From Eleginops maclovinus (Eukaryota > Chordata > Actinopteri > Perciformes > Eleginopidae), in NCBI RefSeq assembly GCF_036324505.1, contig NC_086356.1:14493244-14557243 (forward strand): DNA of 64,000 nt, written 5' to 3'. Shown here in pieces: positions 33,226 to 45,445 of this stretch. Under the pieces are notes generated by a model. It was not told where the DNA came from and ran no database searches. It was given only the letters and a program-made list of their open reading frames with translations. Position 1 is the stretch's first letter, and each line of letters opens with the position of its first letter. The translations under genes were made by a program, and so were the position numbers.

Positions 33226-33779
33226 CTTTTTTTTAACGGGAATGCATTGTGGATTCTGACAATGAATATTTCTTTCTTTTTTTTACCATCGAGGAAGAGA
33301 AAAGTGATCTTCTCCTATTAAGCAGCTTTAGGCACCACTGTGGAATAATACATGCAAGCAACTCTGACAAATAATCTCAAAAAGCACACACTCATGAAAC
33401 GAATCTCGTACCAGTTTCCTGAACCCTCATTTCAGAAACCAACACAGAAACTGAAACTAAGTGTTATGTTGCTCTCGGCGACAAAAGTACCGTATGCTGG
33501 GCCACTATATCCCCACAGCGGCTCACATACAAACCATGACAGTGTTATGGGTCCAAAGGGAATAGATAATAGACATGCTGCTTTCTTTGTTTATTTTCAA
33601 GGAGTATGGAGTGTGGAGAAAGACGGATGGATGCTATTGTTTTTCTATTTCTAATTTCAGATGGCTGAGATGTTACGTAATGTTGCTTAAAAATTCTGTG
33701 TATATTTATAATATTTATAAACTAAAGATTATCACCATTATGCAATAGACTGTGACATAAAGATTACCTATATGTGTGC

Positions 33780-33787
33780 TGTAAATA
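33780..33787 (+). promoter_or_regulatory. hcn1: candidate Pumilio response element 2
   Basis: TGTAAATA matches UGUANAUA in the 3' UTR, outside simple repeats. Confidence 0.4.
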
Positions 33788-35491
33788 GTTTTGTAGATCT
33801 AGTATTTACAGATACTGTGTGGTGCATTCTCTATCATAACAATGTCTTACTTCTATCAGGAACCTGGATATCATCTATACGCGAAAAAGGTTTAGTGACA
33901 AAATACATTCTGTTTCATAAGAGATAAACGAACCTTAATGCAATAGCTAGCACTACTTGATGCTGAGAAATGCCTGATTGGAGGACATTTAAGAATCCCT
34001 CTCTATGTATACTATCCCTAGCCCTAGTATAGTTTTTAATTTCAGGTGAACATGTACAATATTCACCTAACACACCACCTGTTTCTGAATCATCCTATTG
34101 AAAGTAAATGTGTCTTTTCGAATAGCCTCATTCCCTAAAAACTGCCCAGGATCGTTTTATGTTCAAAGATGGAAATTAGGCTTCATTATTTTCTGTTCAT
34201 CACACTTTTATTTTTTTTTAAAGCTGCTTCTTGAGTATAACTGTACTGTACGCTGTCACATCACAATTATTGTAGTTGAAGAGCCTGCCACGACGTTTTC
34301 CAACTCATTAGTTTGAGGTTAAAGGCGTCAGGTATGCCGTCACTCAAGTGTGAAGAGGGGACATTCTCACCGAGCGGTGTTTTTGTGTCGGAAAAAGAAA
34401 TGCTGGTTTGCATTAAGGTTTCTGTCTCATGTAAATCCATTTTGTGGGCTTAGGTACTCTAAACTGACCTGGACTGATGTCAAGGCAGGGGAAGCAAGGT
34501 CAAGCCAGAATACTGTGTCTCAATCAAAAAAGGATAAAAGCTAAATTGGAGCATTTTAATCCTACAGTAATAAAAGTATTTGATGATTCAGCTAAAATAA
34601 GCCAGCCGCGACGGCTTACAGGCCATTTTACTGCAGATAGAGAGGCTGTTCCTGCAATGTTCATAAAGCAAATGACAAAAGTATTCTGCTGTCATGATGG
34701 ATTTTCTTATTCGATTCACAGTTTTCATGGCACCCATCAGTTCGGAGTGACTAAGCCCTCTGAGATAGCGTTTTTTAAAAAGATTACAAGTCTTCGCTAC
34801 AGATTGTGTCGATAGTGTACCAATACAGTCAACCCACCAATGTCATGAAAGCATGCACTGTCACAAATACTTAAAAAAAAGATACTATCTCAAAAATGTT
34901 GACGTTAAATGTAATGTTAGATTATGTTTTTGTTCATTGTCTGTCTGCCTAGACGTTATCTGTGTGTGAACAGAAGCATTGACCTTTCACATGGACATTC
35001 TTAAGTATTTGTGCCTAAACTATAGCCATGTTCCATCCTTTCGTTATGAGTGTGAGCTTGGTTCGTACGGGGAGGGGGTGGGGGGCACTTCTGCACACAA
35101 CCGCGCATTCATTGTTACTATACTCAATGTGTTCTATGTCTCAGTGTTTTTAGACAGGAAAGGAATAAGCAACGATGGCCAAATGTCTCAGTTTATCTAA
35201 TTGGTATCTTTACTTGCAATGTGAACTTCTAGAGGCAGGTTTTTTTGTTTAACATTCTCGGTCAAGCTATAGCATATTTAATGAGGTTATGTACAGTTAA
35301 AAAGAAAAAAAGTGCAATCTTTAGCAGTAATATCACGCTCGATGAGACATTGTACAAATTCGGAGCACCTTTATACCTTTCTTTGTAGCTAGCCACTGAT
35401 GTTTGGGTTGTATATTGATGTGTGGAAGGAAACTGGCCAAAGCGAAACATTCATTGTTATTGTTTTAAATTGCACTTTCTGATTTACTAGT

Positions 35492-35501
35492 AATAAATAA
35501 A
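35492..35501 (+). promoter_or_regulatory. hcn1: proximal candidate poly(A) signals
   Basis: Two overlapping AATAAA hexamers (35492-35497 and 35496-35501) lie about 2.7 kb after the stop codon. Use of this site would give a 3' UTR of about 2.7 kb. Confidence 0.5.
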
Positions 35502-36234
35502 AAGGTACAGATTCTTTCGGCTAGGTTAGATGTTGAATGAGTAAGTAAGGGAGCAATATCCCCGAGAATTGCCCTGATCCTGAATGAGGTTCAAAATGAA
35601 GGGGGAGATGTTCGATACAAAATGAAGGGCGCTTAATCGTGAATATGCCATAGTGTATAGGAACTAGTACACAGTCAAGATGGATAGCAGCACTGTTGCT
35701 TTGTGCTGTTTTTGATACTTGCCTTTGGAGGGAGAGCTTCTCAACTATGTGCTTTTTTCACTATACCAATCACAATTAACATACTGGAATGGGCATTAAT
35801 GGTGACACAAAAATAATGAGCTTACGTATTAGCAGTATAGAGACTCTCAACAAACCAGCACATATATTTGTATTTTTCTTTTTGTTTGTTGTTTTGTTGG
35901 TTTGAGGAAAAAAAAAAAAGAAGAGATGCAAAAAGAAGTGAGGATGATAATGCCCAGAGAGGACGAACCAAATGTTGATTTGGGTTTGACGACCACAGGT
36001 TTCATATGTTTACTGATGATGTGCGCATTGGAGAGAGGGGCAGAGCTCTTTAAACCCCACTCACATGGTCATTGTTCAGCTCATTTATGTAGTCCAAGGC
36101 TTAGAGGAAAAGAACTATCAGTCGGTTACTTGATACGGAAGAAAGAAAGATAAATGTAAACTTTCTTACAACAATATGCAGACAAACAGTGTTTGTCAAA
36201 AAATCTTTTTGATTTTCCTTTTGTTTATTTTGTT

Positions 36235-36269
36235 TGTAAATAATAAACCTTTAAAATATAGAAAATAAA
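36235..36269 (+). promoter_or_regulatory. hcn1: distal candidate poly(A) signals with overlapping TGTAAATA
   Basis: AATAAA occurs at 36242-36247 and again at 36264-36269. A TGTAAATA (36235-36242) overlaps the first by one base. UGUA is also the binding motif of cleavage factor Im, which favours upstream positions such as this, so the motif may aid 3' processing, Pumilio binding or both. T-rich sequence follows near 36339-36355. Confidence 0.55.
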
Positions 36270-36290
36270 AGACATATTGTCATTTAAAAA

Positions 36291-39200
36291 AAACGAGTAT
36301 GTGTCTTTCTATTGTGGAACAGTGAGGGGGTCGATGGAGACTTTTTTATTCTTTTAGAATTTGATTAAGGGAGAAAATGGAGAAAGGATTTCGGAGATGA
36401 AGCAGTGATGGAGAGGGTCATAGAGTATTTAGGAACAGTGTCTGTCAGCAGATACAGGCGAGGTGAAAAATCGCTCCATGTGGTCACCAGGGATTTCCAT
36501 TCATTACCTTCAAATCCAGTTATCAGTCAACGTCGTCACACCCAAGACGGATTTCTCTGCATGAAAGTACTCATAGATGGGACAGGTTACTCACTGCTAA
36601 TGCGATGCTTTTTATAACTAGGAGAACCTCGCTCTTATGGAAGATACAGTGATTTAAAGAAGCAATAATGAGTCAATAATTGGAGCGAAATAAAATCACA
36701 TTTGTTAAAGTAATTTTACAGCTTCTCAAATATCTGGAGTTAATGATTTTCTGAATATCTTTGAGTTTTTTTGACAAAACAAGAACTTTTCCAGCATCAG
36801 CTTAACTCTTAAATGGCAAAGCCACTATTTCTTACTGTTTTAAAGACAAAATCACTAGTAAATTAATTGAGAAAACAAGCTTTGGATCCATTTTATAACA
36901 AAAGGAATCAATTCTTGTTTCAGGGAGTTGAAAACTTATGATAAATCTATTGAATGAGCCGAGTACTTTACACTGCGAGGTTGGATGTTTCCTCCCTCCC
37001 CAATTCAAAACTGAGCACAGCTCAAATTGCACAGGTGGTTTGCGGTTACCTTTTGAAAGCTGTGTCTCACAGGGGTTACATCAGGGTGACGCATGCTTCA
37101 GTTGATCTGTATCTCAGTTATCGGAGACACACTGCCCTCTATTACACATTCATGCCTCATTAAATGTGAGTAATTGTATTCAGTGGAAATTAATTTTTCA
37201 GTTTGTTGGATGTGACTTAAGATGACATCCAATGTTTGTTTACAAAAGCCTTCAGCACGGGAGCAGAGTTACCTGCCACATGAGGTCCAGAGCTATAACA
37301 GCCACGGTAATACAAGATTACTAGTCTTTACAAAGTTATCCCTTAAAAAATACTAACATAAATAATCACAAGATAATATTTGTTCATTTAAAAGGATGAT
37401 GTGGTCCATCTGAAGTGTTTATAGATAGTTGAGAATAGGTCAATTATATATCTTGAGTGGATTTACTATAGCTTTCAACCTTTTTAATCCACTGAAACTT
37501 TATGTTTACTTGAATTTTGCACATTATTTAAGTCTTTTAAAAGATGGCCTGATGGGGTGTTATTGATAAAGATGTGCTGCAGCTTTCTGAGTCTGTCTGT
37601 TCTGGGAGGTTACAGTGCGCTAAAGCAACAAAGCACATCCATTCTTCTTCCATTCAGCTGGTACATTTCTGTTTAGAGACAGCCAGGCCTAATGGGTTAG
37701 ATGAATGGCCTGATTTGCATGCTTAAATACTGGTAATGAAGCTACAGCCAGCATAAAAACAGACTTCAAATCCTTTATTTAAAATAAATAGTTAATACTA
37801 TCAGAATGTTTTGTGTTGCATAGACATGGATCCTGATGCATCCTTTTCTAAAGCTTTCACCCACATCCTATCAGAGCATCTTGTTCTGAAATGAAATGGG
37901 CAGAGGGGGTTAGGAGGGTGCTGTGACGGAAACATCCAGAACTGCCTGTGCCAGAACAGAGTGAGCTGAACATGTCGACCTGAGGGGGAGAGAGAAGCGC
38001 CGACCAGGGTGAGTGACATCCCTAACACCTTCCCAGTAATTAAATGTTTTAAAATAATGAACACTGATTACAAAACAGCCTCTAAGTAATATTGATGCCT
38101 CTATATGATACATATAAGTAAAGAAGACCATCAGCTAGAAATGTGGCTAATTCTCTTTATAACTGATGCTCGTTATCAGTGACAACTGGTCCGATATCCT
38201 GCAAAATCAGGAAAAACATAGATATTTACCAGGAAATCCTTACGCCCAGCGAGGGGCAGGGCTTCACCTCACTGCTCTGACGACCCCCACCGGGAGCTAA
38301 CACCGGGAACTCACACCGACAGCACGCTTTTCGATGCCCAGGCCATATTGCTGGGCCAGCTAAAGGGAAGTTAGTAGTTAGTTAGAAGATAGTAGTATCT
38401 TTTTATATTTATTCTTAATGAGAGAGTGAATTGTGAGTTTACCACGCTTGAAAACTATTTGAGCCAGAGTGAAATAATGTTGTTTATTGCACCAGGGTGA
38501 CGGGCAGGTCGTGACTTGATTGGGTAGTTTCCAGGGAACTGTCAAACCAGGTTGTTATGAATACATTAGGAGGTGTTACTCCCAGGTGGCACCTGCCAAC
38601 ATTGCTAAAACTAAAAGCCTCATCCAATTCTCCTTACTGTGCCCTCTCTTCCAGGCCTGGATGTATACAATATGGATTAGTTGGGTTACCTCCTTAGAAG
38701 TGAAACTAAAAAACGGATGCAGGCTTTTGCTTGACCCCATAATGAGCCAGTGGGAACAAGAGGTTGACACATGATGTGTGAGAGAAAGCATTATATTTAG
38801 GGTGAATTTTATCGTAATTAGCTCGATTATGCAAAGTCTCTTGGAGAGTTACCCATCAATTGGATATCACATGTTATCTACGTCATTACAGTAGCCATAC
38901 TAAAGAGGTAGCATTGATGTCTAAATTGACCGCTGAAATGTTGTCGGCAGTATAGTTTGAGGTCCCTGCGTGATAATACCATCCATGAGGTAATTATGTG
39001 ATGTTTTCATTTTAGCATTACACTGACAGAACATTCGGTTTAACCTTGGCAGGCCCATGAAATGACTTGTGACCTACGACACATTAGCTTGTCCTTTAGA
39101 AAGATGTTATCCCATGCTGTGCTTTCAATTATTTAGGATTGCATATCCAAGCATTTTATTTAATCTGCAGCACCGAGGTCAACCATCATGTAAGTTAAAT

Positions 39201-39713
39201 CATACCAAGGACAGTATGAATCAGTATAGATCATATAAAGTATGTGTGCTAATGCATTTCATTGCTACCAAACAGCAAAAGTGTCAGTTTTGGATATTAT
39301 AATATTATTTGATACTAAATTACTTTCCCATTCAGATATAATTTAATGAATCTGCAGAACAAATGGTCATAATCCAAGATTTATGTCTTTAACATTTATC
39401 AAGGGCTTAATTAGCTTCCCCTCACCAAATGGGTTTCTAGGCATCTCTCTGCTATGCTCTGGGATATATGTTTTTTTCCAGAAGATATTTTTAAAAACAT
39501 GGCATAAAAGCCTTGAAATATCACAGATACAGTGAGAGTTTGACCCGCATCTTCTATTTATTGAAGCCACGACATTTACACTAAGAAATATACCATTTTT
39601 AACCTGCAGCATTATATCAAAAGACGCTAAACGCCTAATGCATCATTTGAGACATACGCCACAAACTTCAGCCTCGTGTGTGGTATTTTTGCAAGATTTT
39701 AGATCTTCATTGG
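36291..39713. other. intergenic sequence downstream of hcn1, no gene seen
   Basis: Unique-looking AT-rich sequence. No exon-like open frame or clear repeat end is visible. A GC-richer patch at 38235-38355 has no recognised identity. The segment 37560-37760 contains an ATTTGCAT octamer and appears non-repetitive. Confidence 0.6.
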
Positions 39714-40085
39714 GACTTTTCCTTTCCTATAATATAAGTTTTTGAGAATGTAAATGGTCTGCAAAGGCTTAAATCCCAAAGATCCCTCTCTCCCACACTC
39801 TACCGCCTGAAATGCCTGAATCGCCATGTTTTCTTTTGGGACATAGTGACATCACTATGTAACAATCGCCCTTCTATTGCTTCAGCACATTGTATGTGAT
39901 ATGCTAAGGGGCGGTACATATCTGAAAGGTTGACCAATCAGAGCAGACTGGGCTCTGGTTTCAGACAGAGGGTGAAAAGAGGTGCTGCAGCACAGGCAGT
40001 ATGAGGAAAATAAAGATCTCTTTGAACATTAAAGCATGTTTAAATGTCACAGTAGAGGCAAAAAATACAAATATGAACCTGAAAA
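39714..40085 (-). mobile_element. non-autonomous DNA transposon-like repeat, copy 2 (inverted, truncated)
   Basis: This is the reverse complement of much of the element at 12304-12767. Shared parts include CAAATATGAACCTGAAA, CTGCAGCACAGGCAGT, GGTTTCAGACAGAGGGTGAA, GACCAATCAGAGCAG, GTAAATGGTCTGCAAA and TTTTCCTTTCCTATA. The outermost termini present in copy 1 are missing or unrecognisable. The copies differ by many substitutions, so the insertions are not recent. Confidence 0.75.
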
Positions 40086-40612
40086 TAAGAAATAAAATGT
40101 TGTTGATGTGGGCTGAACATTTGTATTTCCAGGAGCGGCTTATCTAACATTACAAACTGCACAGATGCTCTTATTTCATTTTTGTCTGAAACCGTGTTTA
40201 TGAAATTAAATACTGCATTCAAAGCCATATTTGTCAGTTTACTAAAAATGCAGCCCTTCCAGTTTTGGTCGTGTTTGTCCCTGTGATCGAATTTCACCAG
40301 GCCAGTCGAAACCAATGCAGCTTAACTTCCCACTATACATTTCAATTCTTACAATCACCTCAAGGCATTTGTAACATTGAAGAATTGAGCCACTGTCCTC
40401 AGGTGCTCATGTAAGGTCACACCCACCGACAGAGACAGCCGTGGTAATCCACAAGGTGATTTCTGACGGGATCTGGAATGAGTCATATTTATGCAGCTTT
40501 CAGAGATTGATGTCACTGTGTTTAGAGGGGTCACCTCGTTTTCTATTTTGTCCCACAGTCACCCGCCTCCTTTCACATCCGATATGTATCCCCACAGTAA
40601 AAGTCAGACTTG

Positions 40613-40725
<113 letters not shown>

Positions 40726-40879
40726 TACTTGGTCTCTGTGTACGCACTGATGAGATGCACATGTCCTGGTCTGTTGGGCGAAAGCTTCCTGGGAATAAAA
40801 ACAGAGGACTGATTAGAATTCAAGAGCAGCCTTCCTCTACTGCTCTCGGTCTGCGTCTGCCTCTCTATTTGTCTAGATT

Positions 40880-40882
<3 letters not shown>

Positions 40883-40942
<60 letters not shown>
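40883..40942. repeat. (AC)n microsatellite
   Basis: Thirty perfect AC units. It is complementary to the TG run 165 bases upstream, so the two could pair within one strand. Confidence 0.98.
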
Positions 40943-40943
<1 letters not shown>

Positions 40944-41083
40944 ACTCTGTCACTTTGATGTCAGATTTATCACCCTTTAAACCTTGGATCTATAGGTGGG
41001 AATACAAGCTATTTTCTACTTTGTTTTAGTGAACATGCCTTCTCAAGAACATGCTTTATAATTAGCAACATGTCCATAAACTG

Positions 41084-41085
<2 letters not shown>

Positions 41086-41126
<41 letters not shown>
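41086..41126. repeat. (AT)n microsatellite
   Basis: About 20 AT units in an uninterrupted 41-base run. Confidence 0.97.
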
Positions 41127-41130
<4 letters not shown>

Positions 41131-41673
41131 TTTAGTTAAGATTGCATGCATAAATATAGTACTAGTAAGTACTCCTTGTTCACATGAATCACATTGCAGA
41201 ATACCACAATATTCACTGAAGGCATACCGGACTCGATATAGAGGCTGCAGTCATGACACATCTTTTTCAAAGAGAACACAGCAGGAGCGCTGCCTGTGTG
41301 ATCTGAACTCAATATTGAACTGTGGAGCAACAGAAAAGTCAATCAAGATTAGCTCTGGGAGGTCTATTTTTCTGTCCAAAATTGCACACTAGCCTTGTCT
41401 TCGTACTAAGAATGACGTAACATTTAGATTTTACAGCAGTGCATTCCAACTGCATAGTATGTGCATTTTCTGTCCAGGATGAAAGTCTGGATGAGAGAAA
41501 AAGCAAGAGTATGAGGTGTGAGCTTACAGGACATACTAGCATGTGCATTGCGGATCCTAATAGCGGTCCAATGTCAGACTGCGAGGCAGACTTTCAAAAT
41601 ATAAATAACTCTTGGATGAAATAATAATGAAGAATAAAGGTACAGTTAACAAGCAAAACATGGGAACGAACCA

Positions 41674-41969
41674 ATAATGTAGACAGGTTTAGTGGCATTC
41701 AGCCCCTCTACTCACCCCTCCCTTTGTGTGTTGGGGAACAACGGGTAACCTTAAAGAAAATGTAAAAATGACAAATGGAACCAATGTTTGTTTATTAAAT
41801 GTTTAACTTCTTTAGAAACATAGCATGCAATATGGCAAACTCTGTATGGAGCGCCAACTCCCCATGAAGTTCTCATCATAAACAGAAACAAAACAATTCT
41901 TTGTTTCAGGTACACATTTAAAACACAGTTACGAATACTATTCCTAAATCCTACACACTGGACCTTTAA
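41674..41969 (-). mobile_element. degenerate MITE of a common fish repeat type
   Basis: The right end AATCCTACACACTGGACCTT, followed by TAA, matches the reverse complement of a teleost repeat terminus I remember as TTAAAGGTCCAGTGTGTAGGAT. The left end AATGTAGACAGGTTTAGTGG is a degraded version of the opposite terminus (GTGTGTAGGATTTAGTGG). Interior motifs such as ACCCCTCCC and AGCATGCAATATGGCAAAC also fit. Assignment rests on recall. Confidence 0.55.
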
Positions 41970-42373
41970 CACTAAAATGTTCAATATTATTTATTTCAAA
42001 TAAGATAAAATTGTTAACATGTTAAATTGAGTCTAGGGGGTAATGAACAGTTTGAACAGTTTTCATTTAACGACTAGCTTAAATCATGTGATGCAGACAT
42101 AACATGATTTGTGGGATTCATTACGCTATGCTATTCAGAACACAGTCCTCTCTGCTCCCACAGTAAAGACAAGTGACATTTCCTCCATCCAGCAGGACAT
42201 TTTTTTCTTTCTTTTTTTTCTGTATTGATACTTGCGTGTGGTACCCAGATGCGCTGTGAGTCACCTTAACCTTTACCGAGCACCTTGCCATCACATAGCA
42301 TTTAACCTCAGATATGACTGCTGGACTTCTCCGGTGACCTCCCGGTAGAGGTTAGAGGCTTCTTGTTATCACA

Positions 42374-42387
42374 CTCTCTCTCTCTCA

Positions 42388-42465
<78 letters not shown>
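42374..42465. repeat. (CT)n then (AC)n compound microsatellite
   Basis: A short CT run (about 42374-42386) is followed by about 37 AC units at 42391-42465. Confidence 0.97.
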
Positions 42466-42469
<4 letters not shown>

Positions 42470-42628
42470 TCTTCTGTTTGTCCCTGAGCAAAAGCTAAAC
42501 TCCAGTAAGAAAAAAACGTGTCCCGAAAGGAGAGGGGGATAGAAACACAAAACGAAAAACTGTATCTGCAGCATTGGAGTAACATAAAATGTAAATATTA
42601 TATATTAGCCAACAGCCCAGCCCTTATC

Positions 42629-42759
42629 CACTCACTCACTCACTCACTCACTCACTCACTCACTCACTCACTCACTCACTCACTCACTCACTCACTCACT
42701 CACTCACTCACTCACTCACTCACTCACTCACTCACTCACTCACTCACTCACTCACTCAC
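42629..42759. repeat. (CACT)n tetranucleotide microsatellite, about 33 units
   Basis: A perfect CACT/TCAC array of about 131 bases. It has no stop codons in any forward frame and so creates a false open frame of His-Ser-Leu-Thr repeats. Confidence 0.98.
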
Positions 42760-45242
42760 CTACAGTATGGATTACCTGTCATTCGATGGTGTTCCTCATC
42801 TCCTTCATGGACCAAACTATTTCCCATCACAAAAAAAACACCATTTGTAGGCCTATTCTCGTTTCAGCAAAGGTGCATTGAGTTAATAATGGCAGTTCAC
42901 AACAAACATCAACTTTGTACATTCAGAAAATACCTTCATAGAGACCAAATAATGTATAAATCCATATAGTTGTTGGATAATCTTGAGACAAAGATTTATG
43001 TGAATCGAAAAATATATATATTTTTTAATGATATCATTCCTTTATCTTGTCCTTTGCATTCCTACACAAGACAAAAAAACAACCAGGTAATAATTCACCC
43101 AACATCTGCCCAATGTAAAGAATCAGCATGCACACATTAGGGGACTAAAATGATTAGAAAGGCACAGAGCAACGCAGGTTTGCCTCGATCCTGTTTGAGC
43201 TTCACAATCTAGAGATAATAGTTGTTTAAGCTTCTGAATTACTGCGGGGAGAAGGATATTAGATCATACAGTAAATGGGGGATGTGATTACATTTATTGG
43301 AAAAAGTTCATTTTGTGCCCTCAATAATCATTTATCTTCATTTCCAGACACAGATGTGATCTTCCTCTGCAGGTCTTTTGACAAAAGATTCATTTGTCAC
43401 TAAAAGATTCGATCAAACACATGACACACATACATCAGCCCACAAGGAGCTCCATATCTCCAGTCTCTCATCTGAATCCCGTTCTTCTACCGACTCGCAG
43501 CTGTGATCCCACACACACGTGCAGCAGGGGTCCTCTTAAGGGGTCTCTATCAACAGATTATCTCACAACTACATCAAGAGCGACACACAATATCCCGTTA
43601 CCAGACCCCCCACCCCCCACTCTCCAGCGTTAATCTGCCTGACAGAGTGAGGATTAATACTTTCCCAGAAATGCCAGCCCACGATATGAACAAGTGAAGG
43701 AGCAAAGGGAAACCTGACCCTGTTGACTGATCCACTTAAGGTCGAGGCCTCTTACACAACAGATTTTGTTGACAAATGTTCATTTTTTTTATTCAGTCGT
43801 AGCCTACTCTGAACCAATCTACAGGTTTTTATATGTATATGCATTTCAAGCAATTCAGACTATCATGAGTCAGCATCTTTTCTAGCATTTCTGATGCCGG
43901 CCTTTTGGAAGGATGTACAAAATATATGTAATGCTTTTCCTCTGTAATATTGGGTGATGGAATATGATTTAAAGTCACTGGAAGGGTGTATTGCAAATAA
44001 AAATAATGACACTGAGAACATTTAGAAAGGAGAACAAAGTTTATTGAAGCTAAAGGTTGGTTAGATGTTTGCCTGGGTTAAGGTTCATCAGTAGAGAATA
44101 AAACACATTTGTAAGAGTTGCTTGATTAGATAAATCCGTATTTTCCAGACTAACATCAGAGTTTACAGAATATTTGGGGTTTTTAATCAAACCACTCATA
44201 CGTTACCCTGGGCTATAGGACATTTTAAGTGTCTACTTTTAGTTCTAATGTTTTATACGTTAAAAGAGCAACGACAAATTAAAGATAGACTATTATTCTC
44301 AAACACAGAGTTTTGATCACGACTTGTTTTCAGTGCCCCCTATTCAAAGAAACATTGGTGCTTCTTAATTGTGTTCATTATGATCATACTAAACTCTTGA
44401 ATCCATCTCGTCAAACTAAAGATTGTTCAGTTTCTTTCATTTGGATAGATGATGCAAGGAGAACATGTGGTGACAGTATTTGCCCATCACATTGTTGGAG
44501 GGGCTAGAAAAACCTCAGTTTTCTGCAGTCATAATGCAATATTAACCTAGCTGTTGAATTTGAACCATCAGGAACACCCTCAAATGACTGGAACAATGTC
44601 ATGGTAAATATGCTACAAGACCCATTCATATCACAAACAAAACTTTAAAAAATACTTGTTATGTTTCGCCAACACTTTCCAAACCTACAACAAGTAGTCA
44701 TCAACTTGCTCAAGGAAAACTAACACCAACTGTCTTTTTACAAAAATAATAGCTGGAACTTTCAGCAGGAAGATCATCAGCAGGGCAAGAAAACACCCAG
44801 CAGGAGATCTGCAGCCTCATGGTCTTCAAGCACGACTGAACACAGCCAAACGGATTTTCAATAATAACCTTCATGTAGCAATCATCCTGAACCTCTCAAA
44901 ACAACCGGAAGGAAGTCCGAGCGGAAGACAGACAGCAGCACGACTTCGTCTACATTTTTCAAGCCAGCACTCACCTGGCTGAAAAGGTAAACTAGCGTAA
45001 GTGCTGGAAGGACAATGCATGCAGCTAGCGTTAAAAAAAACAACAAACAATGAGGACCGCATGTGGAGCACACAGTTACCTAGGTTCTTCCCGGAGTCAC
45101 AAGAACTGTTAACATGTGATCTTGCTAATGCAGATGCTATACGTGCAAAACATAGTAGTGTATGGTGCTGAACAGCAGTATGCTAGTGTAGCCCAGCATG
45201 GTTTGCAGGTAAGCGTAACGCTTCAATTGAATACATTTTGAA
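42760..45242. other. intergenic, no gene seen
   Basis: AT-rich unique-looking sequence between the tetranucleotide array and the hAT MITE. No repeat termini, exon-like frames or RNA genes are recognised. Confidence 0.55.
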
Positions 45243-45445
45243 TAGGGTGACCAAACGTCCTCTTTTGCCCGGACATGTCCTCTTTTTAGCGTCCGGGGGG
45301 GTTTTATAAATTCATGAAAACGCCCGGTTTTCACTGTTGGGACCATTAAGCGTGTACTTAAATTGACTGGCGCTTCCCCCCACCCCCCAACAATCGCAAG
45401 TGTCCTCTTTTTCGCCACCTCAAATCTGGTCACCCTAATTTTGAA
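45235..45445. mobile_element. intact 195-bp hAT-type MITE with perfect 8-bp target-site duplication
   Basis: The element (45243-45437) begins TAGGGTGACCA and ends TGGTCACCCTA, a perfect 11-bp terminal inverted repeat. It is flanked by direct repeats ATTTTGAA at 45235-45242 and 45438-45445, an exact 8-bp target-site duplication as made by hAT transposases. The interior has CCTCTTTT motifs in subterminal positions (TCCTCTTTTGCCCGG, GTCCTCTTTTTCGCC) and no coding capacity. It would need a transposase supplied in trans. Confidence 0.92.

Larger units (their letters stand above)
32792..36290 (+). other. hcn1: hcn1 3' UTR (inferred)
   Basis: AT-rich, non-coding sequence follows the stop codon. It holds an AU-rich element (33206-33225), Pumilio-like sites (33041-33048, 33780-33787, 36235-36242) and poly(A) signals at 35492-35501 and 36242-36269. 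The length of about 3.5 kb fits the long 3' UTRs of neuronal ion-channel genes. The end is inferred from the last pair of AATAAA signals and has no transcript support. Open frames in this span are short and unconvincing. Confidence 0.6.

Noticed and set aside
42629..42759. Regular short repeats considered as a CRISPR-like array
   Set aside because: Pure 4-base units without spacers in an animal genome; this is a microsatellite.
42518..42850. 110-residue open frame with repeated His-Ser-Leu-Thr units
   Set aside because: It arises from the CACT tetranucleotide array, which lacks stops in every forward frame.
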